64,000 nucleotides of DNA, from the NCBI GenBank assembly GCA_050084985.1, contig JBITNC010000001.1:30256001-30320000 (forward strand), read 5' to 3'. Made by a program: the position numbers and the translations under genes. The first letter of the stretch is position 1. Each line of letters starts with the position of its first letter. Below the pieces are notes generated by a model. That model saw nothing but the letters and a program-made list of their open reading frames with translations. It made no database searches and was not told the DNA's origin. This DNA comes from Nageia nagi. Taxonomy: Eukaryota; Pinophyta. Below are positions 11,701 to 23,161 of the stretch, piece by piece.

Positions 11701-13253
11701 ATTGTATTTTGTAAACACTTAAAGTGGAACATTAGCTTGTTGCGGTTAATTCCAAGTACACTACTTGTTAGTATTAATTCATTTTCATCATGGAAGATAA
11801 GTATTAATAGTCTACAAGGTAGGGTATTCAATTTATTACTATTAACTAAAATTCATAGTAGTTTCTACACCATGGAGGCTTGAAAAGAAGACAATATGAT
11901 TATTTTATTATTGTGATTAGAATTGGAGGATTGAAGTGAGATGTTGAGAGTACAAGAAGCACTTTCTACTATGATCTTGTAAAAAATTCATTCCTTGAGG
12001 TATCTTGGTCAATTTTCAAAATTTAAAACCTACTTTGCATCATTTAGCTTGTGTGTATGGACATTGAGATTCAAGGAGGCATATTTGAATTACAAATTTA
12101 TTGTTTGGGCTCATAACCTATAGGTTTAAAATATGCTATTTAATTCCATCATGGTGCACCAAAATTCCAATTTTGAGTAATTTGAGTATTTCATATTTTA
12201 ATTACTTTCAAGTAGGAGAAATAAGAAGAAAATATAAAAATATTTATTTTGATTTTTAGGAGAAATAAGGGAAGAAAGTATTTTGAATAATACAAAAATA
12301 TTATTATTTGGCCAATTAAGAAAAATAAAAATTATTTTAGGGAGTTCTATTTATTTTAACAAGCAAAATAAAGTAGGAGTGATAAGGTGTTGTATTTGGA
12401 TTTCATATTTTATTATGCTTGAAAATTTGAATTTTGGAGGGACAATGTAATATTATGTGAAATTACAAATTCAAATTATTTCCTATCCCTATAAAGCCAT
12501 ACTTTGGCAACAAGGGAGAGACACCAAATTTAAGGCTAGAAATTTGAATTCCATCAAGAAAAGTTGGAGGTTAGACACTAAAGGAGCCAGAGGATTTTAT
12601 AAGAACCATAGAAGAGTTCATTACATACCCTAAAGAAAGATAATCACTTGGGGATAAGTTGTTAGGATTTTGGGAGGGCTTAGTTCCAAGTTTTCAAGTC
12701 TTCAAATTGTCATTCTTCCACTAGAGGGAGAATGTCCGTATTTTAGGACCATAATTTGAAAACTTTGAGACTTAGAAGAGAAGGAAAAAGGTAATAAAAT
12801 GGTAGACAAATCAATGGATGGTGTTATCACCCTTTTTATTGAAGTACTGACATAAATGAAGATTTTATTTCATTTCAAAGAACCTTGGAGGTATGGCTAT
12901 CAATTTTTAAATTAGAATAGAAATTAGCAAATAACCAAACAACAAGAAAGGATCAAATAGAAACTAGATTTTTTGATAGAATTGATGCAAAATATAATAA
13001 GTAGATATGAAGTTTGGCAAAATATAGAAATGGAAGATGATGTACCTCTAAATAAACTAGCCACTCTTGAATATGTATTAAGAGGCTATTGTGTGAAATC
13101 AAAAAGGTTTTAAAAGAAAGTCCCTTTCTACATTTATTGGAAAGCCCATTAGCTAAAAAATGAAGTTTAGAAGGCACAACTAGTTCCTATAGCTAATAAT
13201 AATAATTGGAAGTAATTGTAATAGAAAGAGGAAATTGAATTTGAAACTTTCAG
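11701..13253. other. Spacer without a supported gene
   Basis: AT-rich sequence. A CTATAAAG block near 12490 looks TATA-like, but no terminus or coding domain accompanies it. Confidence 0.4.
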
Positions 13254-13541
13254 ATGAAGATAAGGAATGGAACCATTATTCAAAAAAATACTAAGATGTA
13301 TCAAGATTCTAAAAAATACAAGAAAAAAGTCCTAACTACATTGATGGAAAGGATTCATGAAGATAAAGAAAAGTATGAATATAATAAGGATGAGGAGAAA
13401 ATATTAAAACCCACACTCCTTAACATAAAATACTTTGAGTGCAAAGGTCCTCCCATGAAATATCGATGGAATATTATCTATCACTTATATCTAGAAGATC
13501 AAGAAAGTAAAGATCACAAGACCATGGGTAAAACCTTTTGA
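13254..13541 (+). pseudogene. Unrecognised Lys/Glu-rich ORF remnant
   Basis: A 95-codon open frame, MKIRNGTIIQKNTKMYQDS onward, is rich in Lys, Glu, Asp and Tyr and includes a short CKGPPMKYRW block with aromatic residues following. I do not recognise a family. Neighbouring frames both up- and downstream stay Lys/Glu-rich across stops, which suggests a longer decayed coding region, perhaps a gag-like protein of an unidentified element. There is no promoter or splice evidence. Confidence 0.3.
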
Positions 13542-13762
13542 TTCAAAACTAAAGTTGGAACTAGACAATAGAATATCAAATCTTACAATATTAGTATTTG
13601 GGAACTTAAAGGCAATAGAATTAGCTGACTCTCATGAGAAAAAATAAGCAATACTACATGGGCTTATTAGAAGAATACTAAAGGAAAATAATAGAAGCTA
13701 TTGAAAAGAAGAAGGTACCATTTGAAGATTCTTGGATCAGTGAAGAACATGTTTCTATAGGA

Positions 13763-13957
13763 GTGGAATTTTCAAATTTCTTGAGGGCAAGTGATTCGAG
13801 GAGGGTGGACTCTAAGAAAGCAAAAAGACTACAAGTTAAGAAGACATTAGCTAGCTTAAGGGAGGAGAGTGCTACAAATGACCATGAGTTAGAGGGACTA
13901 AAGATGTGCTTAGAGGATTTAGAGCATAGTATGGAGACTCTACAAGAAGTGCACTAG
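13763..13957 (+). pseudogene. Coiled-coil-like ORF remnant
   Basis: A 64-codon frame reads FSNFLRASDSRRVDSKKAK, then a heptad-like Leu/charged segment (SLREESATNDHELEGLKM). It looks like a short coiled coil. It lies 220 bp after the previous remnant in a compatible orientation, so both may derive from one older gene or element. The family is not recognised. Confidence 0.3.
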
Positions 13958-14201
13958 GATTCCCAGGATCATAATTTCCTAGAGATGATGGATCATGTTC
14001 TTAAGAAAAATAAAAAGATAAAATACCCACATGGGACCCACTAGAAAAGAAAGGAGTACAGATTTTAAGCCCAAGAGTTTTAGGAGTGTTAGGAGTCACC
14101 ATGGTACCACTAATAGTATTAGCATAAGGAACTAGAATGGGATATGCTTGACTATATATATGGTTGATAAAGATAATGTATCACACATTTTGATAATTGA
14201 A

Positions 14202-14225
14202 ATATATATATATATATATATATAT
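14202..14225. repeat. (AT)n microsatellite
   Basis: An uninterrupted alternating A/T run of roughly 24 bases. Confidence 0.9.
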
Positions 14226-15239
14226 TATGATATATTTATAAAATGTGTTCATGAAGTGGTAATGGTGTGAATGTTTAATATTTATTAGTTAATTTATATT
14301 TTGTTAAGTATAATACATGTATTGTTAATGGTAAATAAACATATGTGATTATTAAATAATGACTAGGATGGCATAGATGATGCATTGGGGGTATTGAATG
14401 CAATTAAAAATTATGAATTGAACCCAACATGGGAATTGGTATTTTGAAAGAATTAGCATGTGTGGTTGTGCTATATTAAGTCAAGGAAACATGAAGGCAT
14501 GAAAATTCATTATTTAATTATGAAAAAATGATAAGTTATGATGATTATATGTGAAGGGATATAAAATTAAATAGGGTCCTAAGGGTCAAAAATCATGGTG
14601 AGGACTATGTTTCAAACAAAACCATGCTCAAGGCACTAGGGAAAATGGTGGGAAGTAGAAACTCTTTAACTATGTAGGAAATATGGCAAGAATCCCAATG
14701 TGTGTGCTAGTGTAATAGATAAGAAATGGAGCTAGGAATAACCTCTCCAAAACTAGATTGATCCTTTGGGAAATTTATAATACAAACAAATGTTGATAGG
14801 TTAAGAAACTAAAAAATGGGCCTAAGTGAAAAAGTTATCAAGATCAACTAGGTCAATTTTTTAGTAAATAAGGGCAAATACAAACATGATATAGGCTTTG
14901 ATCTTTAACAAAATATCGACAACATGCATGTACTATTATCTTCGTAAGATTTGGTAGGAAGACCAGTACACATACTAAGGTTAGAACATGCACAAAGCTA
15001 TAAAATGATATGGGAGTACAATTCCTAATGACTAACAGATGACCCTAGTGTGGTGGAGATGATGGATTGGTGGATTACATCCTAGTGTGGATGTGGGGAT
15101 CTAAGGGGATTTTTATTACAAAACCAAAACAAAGATACCTATACTATTATATACATGCCAAAAAAATAATAAATGACAAGAGCAAGAATAATAATATGTA
15201 CCTTTCTATTGAGGTGGAATAAGAATACTCACAAAGTTA
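14226..15239. other. Spacer without a supported gene
   Basis: AT-rich sequence with no domain or repeat I can name. Confidence 0.5.
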
Positions 15240-16000
15240 ACACCTTTTTTTGATGAATTAGCTTTGATGAAATTAGGAAATGGATTGTTAAAGATTCCCA
15301 TAGTTTTATTCTTCTCATGTTGAGGACCTCTCAATGGCTGATCAATTGATTTTGGTTATGGGAAAGCTATCTTCTTTTTATCAATTAAGTCTTGAATCTT
15401 ATTGAGCAATGTCACATAAAACTTTGTTGCATTTCCTTCTTGTTGGTTATATTGGCAAAATTCATTTAATTTGCACTCTTGCCCCAAAGGATGGTTGAGT
15501 TGTAGGCGTAGGTGATGGAACCAATAACTTCCACTTGATAAAAGCTTTTTTACTTTATCAATATCATCATATATGAGTGTAAATTTTTGTCTAGGCAATT
15601 TTTAACATTCTATGTAAATTGACTTTTCTTCTTTGTCAGCTTTTCAAACCTTACTTGATGCTACCATAGATTGTTGTACCTATTTCACTTTGGCTGCTAT
15701 TGGTGCTTCATGATACTATTTGTTTTTCCAATATTGAGGTTGAGGGGGTGATTTATCCTATTTTTTCTTTGATTCAAGTTTCCAATGTCTATATCTAATA
15801 TTAAATTGTTTTTTGCAATAATTCCTATGAAAATTCATCAAGAGGTAACTTACAGTAATTGAAATATTCAACATACTTTGGTTGGAGTACCTTTAGGAAG
15901 ATTATTATATTTATATCATCATCTATGCAAATCTAAATAGCCTTTTTAATCCAAAATTTGATAAAGTTTTTGATAAAGTATCCTTATCTTTTTCTTATCT
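15240..16000 (-). pseudogene. Gag C-terminal remnant of a Tat/Athila-like gypsy element
   Basis: The open piece 15356-15598 (minus) reads NEFCQYNQQEGNATKF, then LLNKIQDLIDKKKIAFP. This is the Cys/His box of a gag C-terminus, typically FCxYHxxxGHxTxxCxxLxxxIQDLID; here the first His is Asn and the second is Asn. Further on, near 15260-15300, GIFNNPFPNF matches the GIYKNPMPKH block that follows the same box in C1 and C2. The fragment stops at the A1 LTR. It is the gag end of a relative of family C. Confidence 0.65.
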
Positions 16001-16299
16001 TCAATAAGTCACCAAATGTAAACTTGTTTGTAATACAAAGTTGAAAATGATCACAAAAGGTAGTATTTAACTATAAAAAGAAAGAAATGTTATCATGTTA
16101 CATTTTGCTAAACCATTCTAAAGCTTATCCTTTTCAAGAAAAGGGAAATAACTTTGCATGCAATTTTTCATCTAAGGTAGTTAAAGAAATTTCATCAGAA
16201 AAAATACATACATAAAAACATGGATTAGTAGTGCTATCAAACTTTGTAAATTTAAACTCTTTATTAGAGATTAGTATCATATTTCTAATTTGCATGCAC

Positions 16300-17013
16300 T
16301 AATTCAAATTGGATATTGTCATGTTTATCTTTATAGGAGTAGTACTCATTTTAGAGGTATATGTGCTTGAAAGTTTACCAAAGAATGAAATTTGGAGGTG
16401 ATTAGTGATGAAAATCACACTATTAGTGACATGCTTATACTATTTCAAGGCCATTAACAACATACATTTTGATGAGACAGTAGTGGAAGTTGAAGGTACA
16501 TTGGTGATTCAGGAAGCTAAGTGGTTCAGGATCATTAACCAATGTATTCTAGACATTTCTAATCCTATTGAAAGGCATGCTACTCTCTTGATTCCATAAT
16601 GGAGTTTTAGAGATTTTGGGATTGTAAGGATTTAAAGGAATACCAAGAGTCATTGTATACTTTTTATAGTTCTAAAGTTATTCTTCTTGTAGGAGATTAT
16701 AGTAGTGTTGTAGGATATGGTATTGCCATTATTTTGATGGTATTTCTCTATGCATGTAATACTATAATATCCATAGACAATGAGAAGAGAAAGCTCCAAT
16801 TCCATGCTAGATTATCCCACATAGTATGAACCAAGGTAAATCATTATATTCATCTTGTTGTGTGGGATTGAGGTTGCTAATTTTGTAGTTTTACATTATG
16901 GAATTTCAAATTTTAAATGCAATTTAATTAATCTCATAGTGGTGAATATTTTTTTGTTCAAATATGCAAGTGAGAATCTAAGTATTCTATAAGCATCCAA
17001 TGATTACAGATCA
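16300..17013 (+). repeat. 5' LTR of A1 (714 bp)
   Basis: It starts TAATTCAAATTGG, aligning base for base with the TGATATAAATTAG start of the 3' LTR, and ends ATTACAGATCA. The original TG start has become TA. The primer site follows three bases later. Confidence 0.85.
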
Positions 17014-17015
17014 TG

Positions 17016-17027
17016 TGGTATCAATGC
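17016..17027 (+). promoter_or_regulatory. Primer-binding site of A1
   Basis: TGGTATCAATGC lies two bases after the LTR, an initiator tRNA-Met-type site with one mismatch from TGGTATCAGAGC. Confidence 0.75.
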
Positions 17028-17169
17028 AAGTGTATGCAAAATTTACGTCTAAAATTTTGGGGATTTTAGGTCACTAGCAATGTACTTTTTGATGTTTGGG
17101 AGAATATATTAAAGACTAGAATTGATTTCAAAGGATTCTAAGATTGATTGATGATGTAGAGTGACATAA

Positions 17170-17647
17170 ATGGACGATTCAAAGGAGCAATAGTATGTTG
17201 TTCATAACATGTCAAATATTAATTTTGAAAGTATATTTTTGGAAATGGAGAATCATTTGGCTCATTTGGATGAGTTGTTAGCTGCTAGAGAAAATGTAAA
17301 TGTCAATCAAAGGTATCAAAATGAAGTTGGAGGACCTGATTCATCATCTTTATCAATTCTAGTTCCATTCAAGGTGGAGGCCAAAGTGAACATTCCTACT
17401 TTTGGAGGAGAGGTTGATGCAAAAAAGTTGAACAATTGGTTGAAATAATTAGAGGTTTATTTCCAAATTCATGGTGTTGTAAATGATGTTGATAAAATCT
17501 ATTTTTCTATATAAAATATGGGTGGACATGCTTTAGTTTGGTGGGAAAGCCATGTAGAAACTCTTACTCATGAATACTTATTGGAAGTATCTTCTTTGTT
17601 GGAATTTAAGAACTTGTTAAGAAATTAATTTTATCCATTGGGATATC
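17170..17647 (+). pseudogene. Gag of A1, first segment (interrupted by B1)
   Basis: It starts at an ATG reading MDDSKEQ, aligned with MDNAKEQQ in A3. MENHLAHLDELLAAREN and FKVEAKVNIPTFGGEVDAKK follow, matching the capsid N-terminus of A3. The frame has stops at Gln positions (for example directly after DDSKEQ and after NNWLK) and reaches LLRN-x-FYPLGY at 17647. There B1 is inserted after ATATC, and the protein resumes at 29483. Confidence 0.8.
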
Positions 17648-18858
17648 TAATCCATAAACTATAAGATTAAAATTTCAATTTAACCTATTCTTAGGATCAA
17701 TTCACACTTAAAACAATTAAGTACTTGTAAAGGAAAATTAGGAAAAAAAATTTGTAAACACAGAGAAGAGAAAAGCATTCACCATAGAAAGAGACAAGCA
17801 AACTTATCCTGGTTCACCCTGTGTGGGCTACATCCAACTCAAAAGCTCTCTACTATAAATGGGTGGAATCACTTTACAAGGCCCCCATGGTCCTTCAAAA
17901 TCTCCTCTCACATTCACAACACACTCACAGCTTTGAAAATCACAACAAAAACTAAAAACAACTTTCCTGAAATCCTCCTTTTTTTCATGTCCAATTTGCT
18001 CCCCTTTTATACAATTTTGGGGGCTAAAATTGGAGAGTATTACAACTAGAAAATTTGATAAAAAAACTTATTTTTAGATACCCATTAACCTCCTTGATCT
18101 TCTTGTTAAATTTGGGCTTAAATGGTTGTAAAAATCTCCCCAAAATGAACTCTAAAAATGAAATAATACACTCTCTAGACTATTTTAGGATGACAAAATT
18201 AACTCAACCTAATAATAGGACCTTAGATGAATTAAAAATCACCAAAAAACCTTTGAAACATTGAAATACATTAAAAAAACCTAACATTGGGTGAGTGCAC
18301 TATGGTGGCAACACATGGTGCTTGCTGCATAGAAGTCAACCTGGTTGACTGGTGGCTTAGTTGGTGATCAGGTAGTGGTTTAGGTAGTTCAGCTAGCATG
18401 GGTGGATGGTCTCATGGTTGGCAGCTAGTGGTCATGCAGTTAAATGATCAACCATGTAAGTCTCCATGGTGGTAGGTGGGTTTCCATGATGGTAGGTAGA
18501 CAATCTCACATTCACCTACCACATCCTCCCTCCACGCAGGCCTTGACCCTGCGATCAAACTCCATGGTGGTAGACTCCTCCATGTAGTCCTTGACCTGCT
18601 CCTCTTCCTACATGGCCTCCATGATGTCAGGCAAGTTCCTTCTACGTTGGCTGCTAAAAACATTCGTATTTTTTATTTTTATTTTTTTAATCCCTTTTTT
18701 TCTCAAAATACTCAAACTGAATTAATACCATATCTTTCACATATGGACTCGGATTCATGATCTGAAAGAAGCATCGAAAAGCTAAAGATAAGATGATCAT
18801 AATGAACACACTAAAATGGAGATTACTGAATGTTAAAGGGACCCCAAATTTTGGATCA
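17648..18858 (-). repeat. 3' LTR of B1 (1211 bp)
   Basis: The minus strand starts TGATCCAAAATTTGG at 18858 and ends TTTATGGATTA at 17648 (CA decayed to TA). It holds a central ~830-bp block (about 17860-18685) that the B2 LTRs lack. Confidence 0.9.
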
Positions 18859-18870
18859 TTCCTCCCCACT
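18859..18870 (-). promoter_or_regulatory. Polypurine tract of B1
   Basis: The minus strand reads AGTGGGGAGGAA immediately before the 3' LTR start; it primes plus-strand DNA synthesis. Confidence 0.8.
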
Positions 18871-18899
18871 AAGAGAGAGATTTTATCCCCAAAAGCATT

Positions 18900-19623
18900 T
18901 AAGATGATGAAATGAGGTGAGGGTAGAGCTCCCTCACTTGATCAACTACATACCACTTGGCCTTGTGTGGATGTTGGCCCTTCACTCCAATATGCCACAC
19001 CTCATGTATACCACTACAAGATGATCATTGCTTCTTTTCCAATACTACATCCTTGACCAACACATTCATGTGCTCAAGGGCTAAATCCTCAACTAATGGT
19101 AACATAACATCTGTATCTTCTACAACTAAGGCTGGTTCATACAACTTCAAGTTCTCAACATTAATAATAGAATACATTTGCATATAGGGTGGTAAGTCTA
19201 ACCAAAATGCATTGTCTCCAACTTGACCAATAATGGTAAATGGACCATACCTTATTGGTTCCAACTTCTTTCCTTCACCATATTGTCTCTCCTTATTGAG
19301 ATGAAGCCATACCTAATCCCCAACCTAAAATTTATGATCCACCTAATGATGATCATGTCTCTCCTTATACTTGGCCTAACTCTTCTCTAATTGTTCTTTT
19401 ACCTTTTGATGAATCAATCTAATCCTCTCAATAAAATTCTTTGCCTACTCCTCCTCATTATGAAGAACTATATCTCCATCACTCATTGAAGCAAAAGCCA
19501 TATCAAAAGGTGATTTTGGCAAATAACCAAAACAAGTCTCAAAAGGTGTTTTATTAGTAGAAGAATGTAAAGCCCAATTATATGCATGCTGTATATAATT
19601 CAAATGCTCATCCCAAGTCTTAG
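18900..19623 (-). pseudogene. Integrase C-terminal part of B1
   Basis: The minus strand from 19620 reads PKTWDEHLNYIQHAYNWALH, then TNKTPFETCFGYLPKSPFD, and near 19260 PIRYGPFTIIGQVGDNAFWL. The last is the GPF/Y-type integrase C-terminal module, followed by LKLYEPALVVED. Stops occur between the blocks (near 19320 and 19380). The part upstream of the B2 insertion continues at 24460. B2 carries a deletion of almost exactly this segment. Confidence 0.85.
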
Positions 19624-19628
19624 GATGC

Positions 19629-20002
19629 TGATCCAAAATTTGGATCCCTTTGACATTTAGTAATCTGCATTTTAGTGTGTTCATTATGATTGTCTTGTCT
19701 TTAGCTTTCTGATGCTTCTTTCAGATCAAGAATCTAAGTCCGTATGTGGAAGATATGGTATTAATCCAGTTTGAGTATTTTGACAAAAAAAAAGGATAGT
19801 AGAGAGCTTTTGAGCTGGATGTAGCCCACACTAGGTGAACCAAGATAAATTTTGCTTGTCTCTTTCTATGGTGAATGCTTTTCTCTTCTCTGTGTTTACA
19901 AATTTGTTTTCGATTTTCCTTTACAAGCACTTAATTGTTTTAAGTGTGAATTGATCCTAGAAAAGGTTAAATTGAAACTTTAATCTTATAGTTTATGGAT
20001 CA
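19629..20002 (+). repeat. 5' LTR of B2 (374 bp)
   Basis: It starts TGATCCAAAATTTGG and ends TTTATGGATCA. Both ends match the B1 LTRs, but the central ~830 bp are missing, with the join in an AAAAGGATAGTAGAGAGC block near 19793-19805. Confidence 0.9.
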
Positions 20003-20006
20003 AGTT

Positions 20007-20018
20007 TGGTATCAGAGC
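20007..20018 (+). promoter_or_regulatory. Primer-binding site of B2
   Basis: TGGTATCAGAGC, a perfect plant initiator tRNA-Met-type site, four bases after the LTR. Confidence 0.85.
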
Positions 20019-20083
20019 AGTTGAAATCATTGGGATAACCTATATTTTTGAGATTATTGTTGGTGTTTGGAAAGTGTTCTTGC

Positions 20084-21110
20084 ATGTATACCAAGTCACA
20101 AAGTAAGAAAGGAGAAGGAGAATTTGTGGAGGAGGGTCCAGAAATTAGCTCTAGAGTTTGGCTAAAGAAGCAAAGAGAGCTCGGAGCCATGGCCAATGAA
20201 GGAGGGTCTAATGTGTAAAAGCAAATTGCTGATCTCTCCACAATGTTCCAAAATATGTCTCTATAATTCCAACATTTTCAAGAACAACAATACAAGAAAA
20301 ATGAAGGTGAAACTAGTGAATGTAATAAAATTGACAATGATGTTACACATAGTGTTTTTCAAAGTTCTCCTTTGAAATTGGAAGTTAAATTTGATTTTCC
20401 TACTTTTATTGGAGAAGTGAATGCTAAGAAGTTAGACCATTAGATTAAATAAATTGAAGTATATTATAGAATTCAAAGAATTGTAAGAGATGAGGATAAA
20501 ATCCAATTAGCAACTCTTAAAATGAGTGGTAATGCACTTTGTTTTGTGGGAACGTTATTTGTAAAGTAAGAATGAATCAATTCAAGCTTATATTGTTTCT
20601 TGGACCCATTTTGTACAATTGCTTAGAAATCAGTTTTATCCTTTGGGTTATCGACAAAAGGTAGTCATGGAATGGCAAACTTTCCATCAAGGCAAAGGGC
20701 AAAGTGTACAAGAGTACACTACAAAATTTTGAAGAAAATCTATAATGCTAGGTATTCCTCTTGATTTCCAAGATACTCTTCTTAAGTATATTTGTGGTTT
20801 GCATAATTATTTAAGGCATACAATATTGATTTTTGATCCAAATGATTTGGATAAAGTATGTGTACAAGCCACTCACTTAGAAGAAAGGGGAAAATTCATT
20901 AAGGTTGGAAAAAAGAAAAATAATTCCAATAATAATGGTAATAATGATTCTGAAAGGAATAAAGGAAAGGGGAAAAAGAAAACTATGTCTAATACATAAA
21001 AAGAGAATTCTAAAGATGTATGGACATATTGTCAAAAAGAAGGTCATTTAGAGGCTAAATGTTGGAAATTGCATCCTGAATTACACCCTAAACCTAAAGG
21101 TCAAAAGAAA
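20084..21110 (+). pseudogene. Gag of B2
   Basis: It starts at the ATG of MYTKSQSKKGEGEF, aligned with MYTRSQSKKGEGEL in B1. Capsid blocks follow (LKLEVKFDFPTFIGEVNAKK, MLGIPLDFQDTLLKYI), then a Lys/Asn tract and the zinc knuckle at about 21020-21075. The knuckle reads WTYCQKEGHLEAKCWKLH, so its first Cys is Trp. Stops at several Gln/Trp positions and a frameshift near 20540 break the frame. It would have formed the particle shell. Confidence 0.85.
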
Positions 21111-21254
21111 TAAACAAATACTGTTACTAAGGAAATTGAAGATGGTTTAGATGTAGATGATAAAATGGCATGTATGGTTTTGCATAATACACCTAATGAA
21201 GATGAGGAAAAGAAGAAAATTGAACTTTTTCACATCAAGGTGCAAGCTAAGAAG

Positions 21255-21660
21255 ACTAGGATTGATACATTGTTTGATTCTAGATCTCAAGCTAACTTAA
21301 TTGTAGAAAAGTATGTCAAATCACTTGCACTCACTACTTAACCTCATCCAAACCCATATCCATTGGGATGGGTTAATAAAAATTCAAAGCTAAAGGTAAC
21401 ACAACAATGCAAGTTGCAATTTGGGATTAACAGGGAGTACATTGATGAAGTTTTACTTGATGTTGTTCCTTTGGATATTTGTGGGATTGTGCTTGGTAGT
21501 CCTTATCTATGGGAAAGAGATGCTTTATTTTATAGAAATAAAAACAAATATAGACTCATTAAATATGGAATTGAATACATGGTTAGTGCTCATCAAAATA
21601 AGAAAAAGGATATTTCTTTGATTACTGTAGGACAAGCAAAGAGACTAATCAATACAGGAT
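21255..21660 (+). pseudogene. Aspartic protease region of B2
   Basis: The active-site block reads TLFDSRSQANLI, where B1 has TLFDYGSQANLI: the essential Gly of the D-x-G motif is Arg. HPNPYPLGWVNKNSKLKV and LDICGIVLGSPYLWERD follow, the latter shared with B1. The protease would be inactive even without the surrounding stops. Confidence 0.8.
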
Positions 21661-21662
21661 AA

Positions 21663-22670
21663 ATGTTTGTACTTGCAATGGTGAAATCTCAAGATGAACT
21701 AGAAATTATAAAGGCACTTGAGAATTGTGAACCACAATACAAAGAAGAAGTAAAAGAGGTAATTTCTAAATTTGAAGATTTATTTCAAGTACCTAAAGAA
21801 CTTCCACCAAAAAGAGATATACAACATGAGATTCAATTACATCTTGATGTTGCACTTCCTAATATTGCCTTATATAGAAATTCTATTTTCGAAATTGAAG
21901 AAATTAAGAAACAAGTTAAGGAATTGTTAGATCAAGGAGTCATTAGACCTAGCACATAACCATGTGGATCTCCTATTGTTATAATTCCATAGAAATATGG
22001 AACTTGGTGTATGTGTGTTGATTACAAGGCACTAAATAAGATCATGATTAAAAATCGATATCCTTTGCCATGTATTGATGATTTAATGGATCAATTACAA
22101 AAAGCTAGACTTTTCACAAAATTGGATCTAGGAAGTGGTTATCATCAAGTACGATTTAAAGAATAGGATATGTGGAAAATTGCTTTTAAAACTAGGCAAG
22201 GATTGTTTGAATGGTTGGTTTTACCATTTGGATTATGCAATGCTCCTATTACTTTCATGCGTGTAATGAATGAGGTTTTAAGGCCTTTCATGGATGATTT
22301 GTTATTGTGTATCTTGATTATATTCTCATTTATAGTGATAATTAGAAAGATCATGTGGTACATATTTGTAAAGTGTTTGAAGTTTTAAGGGAAGCAAAAC
22401 TCTATTTGAAGATGTCTAAGTGTGAGTTTGTCAAGAAAATTTTAACCTATATTGGCCACATTGTAGGTGAAAGTTAATTGAGGATAGATCCTAAAAACAT
22501 TGAGGCTATGTTGAAATGGCCTACTCCCACTAATGTGACAAAGACTAGGAGTTTTCTTGGGGTAGTACAGTATTTACACAAGTTTATTGCTAACTTTTCT
22601 TACATGGCTTCTCCACTTCATGCAATTATAGGAAAGAGTCATGAATTTTAGTGGGGAGGGAAAGAATAAC
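21663..22670 (+). pseudogene. Reverse transcriptase of B2
   Basis: The linker and fingers run from VLAMVKSQDELEIIKALEN through KELPPKRDIQHEI to [19 protein letters not shown] stop then falls before PCGSPIV, in the same place as in B1. The palm has [19 protein letters not shown] and then a 1-nt deletion. The catalytic block at 22310-22321 reads YLDY in place of YLDD, so the second catalytic Asp is lost. The thumb region near 22500-22600 is recognisable. This is a dead enzyme. Confidence 0.85.
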
Positions 22671-22681
22671 ATGCTTTTGAA

Positions 22682-23158
22682 TTGCTTAAAATAAAAATTA
22701 GTAATGCTCCAGTACTTGCTTTGCCTAATCTTCAAAAAACTTTTGAAATTGAAACTGATGCAAGTGACTATGCTATGGGTGTAGTTTTGTTGCAGGAAAA
22801 ACATCCGGTTTGCTATCACTTGGAAATGTTTACCAGTGTGGTAAGAAACTATCCCACATATGATAAAGAGTTGTATGCATTAGTTCAAAGTGTTAAGAAA
22901 TGGAAGCACTATTTGGTAGGTAAAGAGACAATAATTCATATAGACCATCAACCCTTGCAATATCTTTATTCACAATCTAAGTTGCTACAATCTAGGCACT
23001 TTCATTGGATGGTATTTTTGCAACAATTTCATTTGGTGATTAAGTACAAGAAGGGTACTCAAAATAAAATTGCTGATATGTTGTGTAGGCCTCCAATAGT
23101 TGCTAGTATTATGATGCTACAAAATAGTTCTTTAATGCATGACGGGTATAAAGAATAA
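22682..23158 (+). pseudogene. RNase H and connection of B2
   Basis: A 158-codon open piece contains FEIETDASDYAMGVVLLQ with the catalytic TDASDYAMG block intact. PVCYHLEMFTSVVRNYPTYD, KELYALVQSVKKWKHYLVG and IHIDHQPLQYL follow. It ends GYKE at a TAA, where B1 reads EYKEQYVVDP, so a Gln codon became a stop. It links RT to the integrase that starts a few bases later. Confidence 0.88.
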
Positions 23159-23161
23159 TAT

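Noticed and set aside
16300-16410. A1 and A3 LTRs seemed to be preceded by internal 3' sequence, suggesting tandem elements sharing one LTR
   Set aside because: Aligning the three family A LTRs showed that the LTR starts about 105 bases earlier than I first placed it; the apparent internal sequence is LTR.
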